Shown here: piece by piece, positions 50,245-58,853 of the stretch | Position numbering within the stretch: the first letter of the stretch is position 1 | Layout of the letters: each line of letters opens with the position of its first letter | Assembly (NCBI GenBank): GCA_018136815.1 | Contig: CM030934.1 | Span: 4,537,587 to 4,601,586, forward strand | Length of the DNA stretch: 64,000 nucleotides | Reading direction: 5' to 3' | Source: Isochrysis galbana | Lineage: Eukaryota; Haptophyta; Isochrysidales; Isochrysidaceae | Translations under genes and position numbers: made by a program | Notes under the pieces: model-generated | Databases searched by the model: none | What the model saw: the letters and a program-made list of their open reading frames with translations, nothing else | What the model was told of the DNA's origin: nothing

Positions 50245-53200
50245 GTGAACGGCAAGGTGAAGAACGTGCGTGTGCGGCTCTTCGTCAAGCGTCTGATTGC
50301 AATCGACCTCAAACAGCAGCAGTTCACAGCGGATGTCAAGCTAGAGTGCAGCTGGCTCTCTTCGGACGCCTTTTACGGGCTTTGTAGGATGATCGAGTTG
50401 GAGCTGGCGGAGGAGAGGAAGCTCCGGGGGGAGGCGGAGGAGAAGAAGCTGCATGGTGAGGCGGAGGAGCCGGAGACGACGAGGGCGGACGCGCGCCCCA
50501 GTCGAGAGATTCTCGAAGGCTACCTGCAACGGCTACAGTGGGACGAGGAGAGGACGAATCAAGAGCGCGGGCAGCTCGAGATCTTCTTGCGCAACCGGCA
50601 TTCTTCTCTCAAGCGCAAGGGACCCGTCAAGGGTGACATCAAGCTCAAGCAGACGCTCTTCGCACCGGCCCTCTACTTCCGCAACCTGCTCGAGCAGGAG
50701 CTGTATGAGGAGGACTTCGAGTTCTACCGGGACTCCGTGGACAAGTCCAACCCCGAGGACAAGGCTGACCTGAGCACGCTGATTCTCACCTACGCCAAGT
50801 CCTTCCGCGGCACGTTCCAATCCAACTTTGACCTCCATCACTTCCCGTTTGATGAGCAAGACCTGCACATGGTGCTGGCGACGGCCTGGCCGCGAGAGGA
50901 CGACGATTTCACCGTACGCCTTGAGCGGAACGAGAACGCCAGGTACGACTCGTTTGTCGTCGTCGAGAACTTCCTCCAAAAGGCATCGTACACGCTCTCT
51001 CCACACATGCGCTTCGAGCCGTCGATTTCTCAGCCTCGCGCATCCATCACTTCGTCGACCTACTCCATGCTCACCGTGACCATGCACGTCGAGCGCGCGT
51101 ACAATTACTGGCTCGTCTCCGTCGTCGCGCCGCTCTTCTTTCTCACGTCCATCATGTGCACCTCGTTCGAAGTCCCGGAGACCGATTTCGCCGACCGCAG
51201 CGGCATCACGCTGACCGCGCTTCTCGCTATGGTCGCCTTTCAGCCCTCGATCGCGGAGAGGCTGCCCGAGGAGCTCTCGTACATGACGTTCCTGGATCGG
51301 TACATCGCCATCTCCTTCAACTTTGCATTCGGCGTCATCCTCTTTCAGAGCGTGAGCGCCATGCGCTCGAGCGAGTTTGATCACCCAAACAACGAGGGCT
51401 TGCAGCCGCCCGGCGAGCCAGTTTTCATTGATTCTTTCGACGGCTTTACCTTTGGGGTCTCGCGATATTACTTGACCACCCTCTTCTTCTGGGTCGGGCT
51501 CCACCTCGTGCTCCTTGGCGTCATAGCGCTCGTCGTCTGGCGGAGGCGCACTCATTGCCACCGCATCTGGCATTCGAGGTATCGAAGGTCGCTTTGGCTG
51601 GGGCCCCTCAACACCGAAGAGCTCAAGGGGACGGTGGGGCCCACAAGGTGTAGTCAAGGCGGAGGTATAGCAGACCCAGACAGTGAGTGGAGCAAAGAAG
51701 CGCGTTCCGTGGCGATGGAGATCAAACAGCGCCTAAACGACCTCCAGCCGCTGACGGATGCACGTGCACGCGTCAAAGATGTGCGCTTGTGGCACCCCCA
51801 GCACGCTCAACAGGCTCTACGTGCTGAGGAGAGGCGCGTGCTGCGCTCGCCGGGTCTTCTTTGGTGGGCGTTCGACTGGTTGTTCAGCATTGATCAGCCC
51901 CTACCACAGCACACAGTCGTCCCCACGAAAGCATTCGCTGTCGTCACAATGCAAAACGAGCGGGACGCCGAGGAGCTCCTCCAATTTGCGACCAATGAGC
52001 CACGAGCTCTTCGCAAGCACATCGAACGAGGAGAGGGCGGCAGACATCTGGGCAGCAAAAAGCTCTTCGATTCCAAATTCGCCATGGAACGTCTCAACCC
52101 CAGCTGGTACCCACTGCTTCGGCCCTCCGCCGTCTGGCGTAAGCTGAACAAGGTCGCCACCCGATGCTTCGTCTCGAAAGCAAAAGAGCAACTGCTGCAA
52201 CTTCCCGATCTGATGCCAATCAAAGTGGGCGAAGGCACGACCGAGCGCTTGAACCTGCATGCAGTGGAAAATGAAGTAGGCAGCAAAAATAGCCGTAAGC
52301 GTTTAGTGTACACTGCCGGCGACTTCGAGGTGGCGGTGGACGTCTCGCAATTTCACAAGGTCTCGGAGGACTTGCTCGAGTCGGAGGCGAGTCGCAAACT
52401 GTATGGCATTCCCCCACAGGCGAAACAATTTGCCTTCTTCTATCCTCTTGCACAAGAAGAGGAGACAGCAGCCATGATGAAAGAGAAAAAGCAAAAGCTC
52501 GCAGCCGAAGAGGAGGAAGCAGCCATGTCGAAAGAGCAAGAGCTCGCAGCCGGCGGCAAGACCGAGCCGAATGCGACCCAGAAGAAAGCGCAGTCGCATA
52601 CACACCAAGAGGAGCGCGCAGCCCCGCAGAATCAGCAGGTGTGCCCGACTGGCGCTGAGAACAAGCAGGATGGGTCCCAGAAGGAAACGCCGTCGTCTAC
52701 ACGACAAGAGGGGCACGCGGCACTGGCGCATGAGCGGGCGCGCCTGAGTAGCGGCGAAAACAGGCCGAATGAGTCCCGGAACCAAGCGCTGTCGTGGAAG
52801 GACCTTCTCAAGCACGGGGGCTTCATGTACACTAACGAGGAGTGTACTCAGATCTGCGGTGTGACTCGTATCGGAATAGGGCCTTGCTTCACGTTTCGAC
52901 GACGACCCATGTCGGAGCAAGATTTCCTTCACCTGGTGCGAGGAGATCCCCAGGCAGAACCGCATCATTTGAATGAGGTTACGCTTCCTGAGCTTGTTGA
53001 GCTCGGGATTCGTAAGTTTTGCTGGATTCCACCCGCCAGTGAAGACTCCGATGGAACGCTGCGCCCCGACTCGGCCTTGTGGTGCGAGTACGGCGGCTTC
53101 GCCTACATCTACGACGAGAGTCGCTATACAAAGAACTTTGACTGTGTCTTCAAGCTGATGCCTGCGCGCCCGCACCGACGGAAACGGAAAGGACGGGGTA

Positions 53201-53295
53201 AACTGGAACAAGAACGCGAGCCGACATCTCAAGCTCCAGAGAGCCTCAAACAGTCGGAAGCTGTGAAAGCTGCTGTTGAAGCTGTCATGGTTTGA
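50245..53295 (+). CDS. pentameric ligand-gated ion channel-like protein with long C-terminal extension
   Basis: The open frame from 50245 encodes about 1016 residues; it continues upstream without an ATG, so the start is unsettled. Residues about 5-270 resemble the extracellular beta-sandwich of Cys-loop receptors: NVRVRLFVKRLIAIDLKQQQ near the start and FDLHHFPFDEQDLHMVLATA at the signature loop. The two loop cysteines are absent (the second position is Leu), as in prokaryotic channels. Four hydrophobic segments follow: YNYWLVSVVAPLFFLTSIMC (M1, with the conserved Pro), GITLTALLAMVAFQPSIAER (M2, about 319-340), RYIAISFNFAFGVILFQSVS (M3) and YYLTTLFFWVGLHLVLLGVI (M4, about 409-433). Normal members end soon after M4. 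Here some 580 residues follow, including a charged helical stretch (about 740-870) and a compact C-terminal domain (KHGGFMYTNEECTQICGVTR ... KFCWIPPASED). Ligand and ion selectivity cannot be predicted. Confidence 0.8.
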   Translation: MNGKVKNVRVRLFVKRLIAIDLKQQQFTADVKLECSWLSSDAFYGLCRMIELELAEERKLRGEAEEKKLHGEAEEPETTRADARPSREILEGYLQRLQWDEERTNQERGQLEIFLRNRHSSLKRKGPVKGDIKLKQTLFAPALYFRNLLEQELYEEDFEFYRDSVDKSNPEDKADLSTLILTYAKSFRGTFQSNFDLHHFPFDEQDLHMVLATAWPREDDDFTVRLERNENARYDSFVVVENFLQKASYTLSPHMRFEPSISQPRASITSSTYSMLTVTMHVERAYNYWLVSVVAPLFFLTSIMCTSFEVPETDFADRSGITLTALLAMVAFQPSIAERLPEELSYMTFLDRYIAISFNFAFGVILFQSVSAMRSSEFDHPNNEGLQPPGEPVFIDSFDGFTFGVSRYYLTTLFFWVGLHLVLLGVIALVVWRRRTHCHRIWHSRYRRSLWLGPLNTEELKGTVGPTRCSQGGGIADPDSEWSKEARSVAMEIKQRLNDLQPLTDARARVKDVRLWHPQHAQQALRAEERRVLRSPGLLWWAFDWLFSIDQPLPQHTVVPTKAFAVVTMQNERDAEELLQFATNEPRALRKHIERGEGGRHLGSKKLFDSKFAMERLNPSWYPLLRPSAVWRKLNKVATRCFVSKAKEQLLQLPDLMPIKVGEGTTERLNLHAVENEVGSKNSRKRLVYTAGDFEVAVDVSQFHKVSEDLLESEASRKLYGIPPQAKQFAFFYPLAQEEETAAMMKEKKQKLAAEEEEAAMSKEQELAAGGKTEPNATQKKAQSHTHQEERAAPQNQQVCPTGAENKQDGSQKETPSSTRQEGHAALAHERARLSSGENRPNESRNQALSWKDLLKHGGFMYTNEECTQICGVTRIGIGPCFTFRRRPMSEQDFLHLVRGDPQAEPHHLNEVTLPELVELGIRKFCWIPPASEDSDGTLRPDSALWCEYGGFAYIYDESRYTKNFDCVFKLMPARPHRRKRKGRGKLEQEREPTSQAPESLKQSEAVKAAVEAVMV

Positions 53296-54900
53296 AAGTC
53301 CTCTTCAGACGAGGGCGAAAGTTGAGAACCCCTTACCTTTCCGAAAGGCTCTCTCTTTCGTTTTCAGTCCTCGACGCCTGCACCTCAAACCCGTTCCCGC
53401 CGTCCAACCTCCGCTTGGGCTTGTAGACAAGGTTCACCCAAGTAAAGAGCGCGGGCGAGCAGGCCATCCTTGTCCCAGAAGGTGGTGGCATGTGGGGCCA
53501 CGCACTGGCGGCCGTCATAGCGACCGCAATGGTAAGCCACCCAGCCAGACTGCTGCGGAAGGCCTAACGCAATATGCCACCTCCGCTCACGTGCACCGGC
53601 CTCCCCGTAGGGCATGGTTCGGCTCCCACATGGCTCGATGGTCAACCGCTTCGAGGCGAGCGGCGTCATTGCGTCGGCCACCGACTGGATGGAGCAAGGT
53701 GCGCGCCCCAGCTCGTCGTTTGCGCTGCCCTCTGGTCGCGCCGGTGCACACTCCCATTGTCTCCACCCTTGGCTCGTGCATGTAGGCAACCTCCTTGAGG
53801 CGGTGCGCGATTTGCGCCGGCTTCAAGGACAACCGGCGCTTGCGTGTGAGGGCTGGCTCGAATCGACCGAGCGCCGCCTCCTCAACGAGCAGGTAGTGCC
53901 TTGCCCCGCGTCTGGCTCGCCATCTGTTCGCCCCCGCCCGTGCTCGGACTAGCTAACGCCAGGCACCGCTTGCTGCCGCAGGTGCGCGCCGCAATGCAGG
54001 CAGAGGTGGACATCGCTTTGGCCGCCATGTGTTGAGAGGGTTTGCCAACACGGCCTTCTCGCGTCTGCCGCACCCGGTTGGCGCCCTCTTGCGCAAGCCT
54101 CGCTCTCGGGCTCCGGTTTGCCCTCGCGTCAGCCCCGTGGAACCAGAGGTTGCAGGGTGCTGGGGTGCAGTACTCCGGTAAGCCGCATGTGACCCTCTGC
54201 TGGCGCCAGCAGAGCCGACGCCACCGCGTGTCCCGCCGAGCCCAAGGTGCCCCACGTGCCCGAGGTTGGCTCGCGGCATAGAGCGACGGCGCAATGATTC
54301 TTTCCGGCGGCGTCATTGGTGTGGGAGCGTGCGCATTGGGCCACGGTCTAACAGGCCACGGCCGAATCCGACGAAATGAAGACAGCGTGCGCAAAATGTC
54401 CGGACGAGGCCTACAGGTTGGCGCTTGTGCTGGCGCCGTCATGCGAGAGGCGCAAGCAAGCTCTGGGATGCGAAAGGAGGGCATTTATTGCTTTCGCGGC
54501 GGCTTCAAGGCACGTACTTCTCCATCACAGGCCTTGCGCGTACCACATCGACGCGGCCCATTCGGTGCCACTGCGAGGTCAAACAGGAGGGGCTCTCGAT
54601 TCTATGACATGTTGGGTGTAGCGAGCCAGCGCCCTGCCGGCGAGGTCTGGGGCCCCATGCCTTTGCACTCCGTGACGGTGACCTTTTCGACGCGGTGGCC
54701 GTGGAGGCTCTCCTAGTCTCGCCGAATGGAGGTCTGCGTCCCCGGCGCGAGGTTGACAAGCGCATATTGATATTGTGCGCCGTGTGCCGTGTGGTCCCAT
54801 CGCCAAGTGAAACAGAGTTCCAGAATTACATACTCCCGTGTAGTCTAGACAAAAATCGATTATTGACTTCACTCCTTATTGCTATCACTGCGCCATGCCC
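53296..54900 (-). other. region of unresolved minus-strand exons
   Basis: Several minus-strand frames look protein-like but cannot be joined with confidence. 53833-53925 reads RHYLLVEEAALGRFEPALTR then SLKPAQIAHRLKEVAYMHEP. 53385-53690 reads GWVAYHCGRYDGRQCVAPHA and WDKDGLLARALYLGEPCLQA before a stop. 54600-54710 reads HRVEKVTVTECKGMGPQTSP and ends GRWLATPNMS. They are consistent with a multi-exon gene or a decayed one on the minus strand, transcribed toward the channel gene. No family identified. The plus strand holds no better candidate. Confidence 0.35.
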
Positions 54901-55251
54901 GCTGTGAAGAGTCATTCCTGAGGTGTGTGGCTGTCGAATCTGAATTATTCTGTTCACCTCGTGGAAAAATGGTGCCAGGAGAAGACGCGGGCGGTCCACG
55001 GGTAGCCCGGTCACTCACGCATTTTTAATTGACTACTATTTCCATCTTCCACATCCCTTGCACGGCATCAAGATGGGTTGGCTTGCTGGCTGTGCAGTGC
55101 ACGGCCAGCCATCTGCTCTCGATCACCGCGCCAGCTGCATCGAAACGCCGCAGCCGCAGCTTGGTAGCTTGGTCATGCGCTTGTTCAAATAAATCGGGAG
55201 CGCCCACCTTGCTGCAGACCGTACATCGGGTCGGATTACGAGGCGACCGAA
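54901..55251. other. intergenic, no gene recognised
   Basis: Mixed-composition DNA; short frames only. CTGTGCAGTGCACGGCC near 55091 is a small palindrome. Confidence 0.4.
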
Positions 55252-56158
55252 TCACTCCGAGAGGGGAGGATAAGCCTCAACAGCGGGCAGGAGGCCCGCT
55301 TCTGCAGGAGGAGGGGCCTTGGGCCCCTTTGGCGGGCCCGGCGCGGGACGCGTCGACTTAGACTCTTCACCTGACGGATCCGAGGTTACCACTACCTCAG
55401 ATGGGAACAGAGGGGACGGAAGGGAAGCGGCGAGAGGCGCGGCGGAAGTTGGGGGGTGGCCAATGACGGGCTGGACCACCTCCTCAGCAGAGAAAGGAGG
55501 GAGGACGGGCTTGGGCGAGGGCGAGCGCGACGACGGAGCGGACATGGCTGGGCGGGTCGGGATGGATAGGCTGAGGCTGAGGCTGAGGGAGTGGTGAGGT
55601 TTGGTATTGAGGTAGTGTTGAGAACGAGGGACGAGAACGGGAACGAGAACGAGAGCGAGAGCGACGAACGAGGAACGACAGACGACAGACGGCCAGAGGT
55701 GGATTGCCTTCATTTGGTCTCCTTTCCCTCCGGTTTCTTCCCCCTCCCCCAAGGCCGTGATAACCAATCAGTCATCAGATCTGCAGGTGTTTGAATTTGA
55801 GGCCGTCGACGAGATTGTCGCATTCGTATCGCCTGTAGGAGCGAACGACTTTCCGTATCCCATAAACATACAGAGGTTAGAATGAGCATCCACGATGCAT
55901 GAGATGAACGCCACGACGATGGCGGCGACCACGGTGGCGACGACCACCGCGAGGGCAATCAAAAGTCGTTTCGATGGCGCCGAAGACCCTCGAGACGGGG
56001 CGCTCTATGCCGAGGCCGAAACTCCCGTCAAGGCGCATCGCGATGAGTTGTCGCCCAGGTGCCTAGCGGGCGGGGCACAAACTCAAGCGCCGCGCTACAA
56101 AAAAAAAGGTTTGGGTGTTGCGTGCTACGCCTACGGCGAATTTCCGAGATCGGCCGAC

Positions 56159-56677
56159 TCATTGGGAAGACGCTCCGGCGCCGCTTGCGCCGGCAGAGCC
56201 TCCGTCGCTCACCGCCGCGGCAGACCGCTCGGAGTCCCCTTCCGGCTGCCATCCTGTGCGGAGTGCGGCGACGTCGCGCGGGCGGGTGGATCCCCGGGGC
56301 GCGCCGAAGCGAGAGAAGCGAAAGCGCACGTCGAAGCGAGAGTCGACGAGGTAGTCCCGCCAGGTGCCTTCGATCGCGCCCTCGGCCATGGCGCGCGTCC
56401 ACACCTCGGGGCCTGCATACTCGTCGTGCCTTCCGCTGAGCGGTTCTCGGTCGCCGTCGAACGACTGGCCGATCAGCCCGTGCGGCCATGCGCTGAGCTC
56501 GTCTTCGGGCGCGCGCGGGCGCATCTGCAGGTCGAGTCGCTTGTTGGGTCCGTCGATCCGGTCGTAGACGTAGTTGGACGCGACGCGCACGACCCACTCC
56601 GGCAGGAGCAGCGTCATGGACGAGTACTGGGTGTCTCGCTGGGCGAACCTGAAGGCGAGGGTGGGGCGGAGTGGCAT
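56159..56677 (-). pseudogene. gene fragment encoding an HGLIGQS...AEGAIEG domain, inside a repeat
   Basis: A minus-strand frame from an internal ATG at 56677 gives 172 residues. The core contains EDELSAWPHGLIGQSFDGD, then a Pro/Gly linker, AMAEGAIEGTWRDYLVDSRF and DVRFRFSRF. I recognise this as a C-terminal domain recurring in extracellular proteins of algae, protists and plants (HG.LGQS...IEG...DY.V.S.F...F.F.RF), but I cannot name the family with certainty. The final 45 residues are Ser/Ala/Gly-rich. Upstream there is no signal sequence or complete gene, so this is probably the last exon of a captured or decayed gene. Confidence 0.5.
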
Positions 56678-56859
56678 GTCACGAATGCATTCGTGACGAC
56701 GTGACGCGCGGGCCGGCGTGACAGCGCAAGCCGGCAAGCCGGGGGAGAGCCTCGCCCGGCATGCTCTCTCGCTCGCTCCTCGCTCCTCGCTCCTCGCCCC
56801 CCCGCGCTCCCCCCCCCCCCCCCCCCGCGCCCCCCCCCCTTTATCCCGCTGGCTCCCGC

Positions 56860-56965
56860 CCAAATATGTACCGGCGCCCGGGCCCATGCCACCCAAATAT
56901 GTAGTAAATGTGTCGACATATCAGTTTGCCAGAATCGTACCCAAATATGTAGTACGATATGTACA
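56860..56965 (+). repeat. AAATATGT cluster, second locus
   Basis: CCAAATATGTA occurs at 56861, 56892 and 56940, with ACATATTA/TGTCGACATATC variants nearby, in the same GC-rich context as 10717-10792. The cluster is followed by AAATGAAGGCAAACGACCT, also seen at 48771. Confidence 0.7.
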
Positions 56966-57226
56966 TATTATGGCCTACCCCTACAAATGAAGGCAAACGA
57001 CCTAGGGGCCGCTGGACCGACGAGATGACACTACACTCACGTCAACACTCTCCACACTAACTAACGTATGTCGCATTCGCGATGTCTCAGAGGCAAAAAG
57101 AAATAACAGTAAACAGTAAAAAGAACAGAGGAAGAAAGAAGAAGAAAAGTGAAAAAGAAGAGAAAAAAACCCAGAGTATATAGGGCGGTTCTCAGCCCTT
57201 CCCCTCGGCCCTATGGCTACGTAAAC

Positions 57227-57305
57227 TCTCGCGTGGCATAGTGGTTCAACCCACCGCCTCCACCAACCTTTTGCTCTGGGTCGCGAGTTCGAGTCCGGAC
57301 GGAGC
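57227..57305 (+). repeat. tRNA-like (SINE-like) sequence with A and B boxes
   Basis: GTGGCATAGTGGTTCAA resembles a tRNA A-box/D-arm and, about 50 bp on, GAGTTCGAGTCC resembles a B-box. The predicted T-stem (GCGAG/CCGGA) does not pair, and no acceptor stem or anticodon arm forms, so it is not a functional tRNA. A tRNA-derived SINE head or chance similarity are the options. Confidence 0.35.
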
Positions 57306-57344
57306 GCTCTGCAGTTTGAGCCCCGCTCCTTCTCCTCTCCTCTC

Positions 57345-57480
57345 CGCTCTTCTTCTACAGTTAAATTCCACGCTCTTCTTCTACCGTTAGAAATCCTGCC
57401 TCTTCCTACTGTTGAAATTCCTGTCTTCCTACCGTTAAAATTCTGCACTCCGTCTACCGTTAAAATCCTGCCTCCGTCGC
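57345..57480 (+). repeat. minisatellite, CTACCGTTAAAATYCTGC type
   Basis: Five to six tandem units of 24-30 bp, each containing CTAC(C/A/T)GTTAAAAT(T/C)C followed by CTGCCTCC or similar. Confidence 0.85.
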
Positions 57481-57624
57481 CTTGCCAAGACATTTCCTCT
57501 GCCTTCCTGCCGACTTCCTTGCCAGTTCCTTCCGCCCCGGTTTCCCGCTTGTCTCGAAAAACGGTTTCACCGCATTACGACCAAGCTTAGTGGGGAAACT
57601 CCTCGTCCAGTTCCGTTACCCGAA

Positions 57625-57740
57625 AATCTCGTTCATCTCGTCGGGCCATCAAGGCCATCTCGTTCATCTCGTCGGGCCATCAAGGCCATCTCGTTCATCT
57701 CGTCGTCGGGCCATCAGGCCATCTCGTTACATCTCGTTCA
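57625..57740 (+). repeat. minisatellite, CATCTCGTTCATCTCGTCGG
   Basis: Three near-identical units containing CATCTCGTTCATCTCGTCGG then GCCATCA(A)GGC, followed by degenerate CATCTCGTT copies. Confidence 0.9.
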
Positions 57741-57774
57741 CCTCGTTACAATCCAAGCTGCGGCTTTGATTTCC

Positions 57775-58853
57775 ACAACGTATCCTTATCACTTATCACG
57801 GAACGCACAGGAACCTGCTGACAGACCGAACAAGGAAGAGAATGCCGACAAGAGAGCGACGGGGCGACGGACGATCCGACGGGGGCGACAGTTACGCACA
57901 GGAATAAGGAGGGAATCTTTCGAAAACCCTTAAGTGAGTTGATGAAGACCGAAGTAAGACAGCGCCACGATATAATCCAACGGCCAACACCTGAGGGGGA
58001 ATCAGGGTCACACATGGGGGCGGTTCCTTGCACCGGCGATACCTGAACGCGCGACTTAGCCTAAAAACGCGGGGAGCACGCAAGGAGGTCAGCAAGGTGA
58101 GGAGCAAGCAGGCGACAAGGGAGGCGACAAAGGAGGCGAGGGCAACAAGTAAAAAGGGCGAATGGACGAATGTAGGACCCTGCGACGGTGACTAGTGGCT
58201 AGCCTGCAAGGAGGGAACATAGAAATAGAAACGCAAACAACTTCTAAAACAAAAAGGTCGATCGCGGATGCGACATATACATATACAGAGCGCGTGTGCT
58301 ACCGCGGTCTGGTTCGTGCCTAGCATTAGGGTGCCTTTGTCGTTATACCCATTACCAATAGAATACCCTATAGATCTCGTGACAAAACCTCAATCTCAAT
58401 CTTGACTTAGTGAATTTTCACCCTTAGAAGTTAAAAGCCCTGTTTGACCGCCCTAGCCCTAACCCTAACCATGTGGCTGCACGGTAATCGCATCATCTAG
58501 GATAGATGCGGCATGTGAATCACTAGAAAACGGACAAATTTTTATAGATGTAGCCAATAGAAAAGCGTCTCGTGCAAGAAGCCCCAGTCTTTACCTACCC
58601 ACCTGCCCAGTAGGATACGCGGTGTACTTTACGGTTTTGTAGCCTGCATGCATGCTCGCTCGTCTCTCGTGGCTCGTGGCATGTGTGCTGGCTTCCTTCA
58701 ACGGACTAAAATAGCGCAGAGGCCCCCGCGGGCCCTCTCCTCTCTCTCCTCTCTTTCTCTCTCTTTACATAGAAAGTATCTGAAATAATCACAAGGTCTC
58801 TCCGTCTCTCTCTCTCGCTCCGATTCCGTAAGCGACGTGGACCGTCTGTCGCG
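57775..58853. other. repeat-derived intergenic DNA upstream of the PUM3-like gene
   Basis: CGTATCCTTATCAC at 57779 is shared with 36140. 58345-58405 is the reverse complement of 45280-45345 (GGTTTTATCACGCGATGTTT ... GGGTATTATACTGG with changes). 58485-58515 (CGCATCATCTAGGAT) is inverted relative to 45540-45560. 58405-58455 is a terminal fragment of the GGGCGGTCAAAC family. No gene seen; 58735-58835 is pyrimidine-rich and may belong to the promoter of the next gene. Confidence 0.55.

Larger units (their letters stand above)
55252..57062 (-). mobile_element. MSxPSSRxPSP-family retroelement fragment with insertion, copy 4
   Basis: Minus strand. The ORF 55545-55252 encodes 97 residues beginning MSAPSSRSPSPKPVLPP, Pro/Ser-rich, ending PPAEAGLLPAVEAYPPLSE. 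Its upstream leader (55546-55695) and a block at 57003-57062 match the contiguous repeat at 35600-35995; the 1.3 kb between (about 55700-57003) is absent from the other copy. The inserted DNA contains the protein-like frame at 56677-56159 and an AAATATGT cluster. This suggests that a gene fragment was acquired by, or inserted into, the element. Confidence 0.6.

Noticed and set aside
50533..51657. Minus-strand ORF of 374 residues opposite the channel gene
   Set aside because: It is an antisense shadow of the conserved plus-strand channel region with no independent motif.
55895..56704. Plus-strand ORF of 269 residues
   Set aside because: The minus strand of the same interval carries a recognisable conserved domain, while the plus frame is Ala/Arg/Val compositional.
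57227..57305. Functional tRNA gene
   Set aside because: A- and B-box-like words are present, but the T-stem does not pair and no anticodon or acceptor stem forms. Kept only as a tRNA-like repeat.
58451..58470. CCCTAGCCCTAACCCTAACC, telomere-like
   Set aside because: Only about two and a half TTAGGG-type units next to a dispersed repeat end. Too short to indicate a telomere or an interstitial telomeric array.
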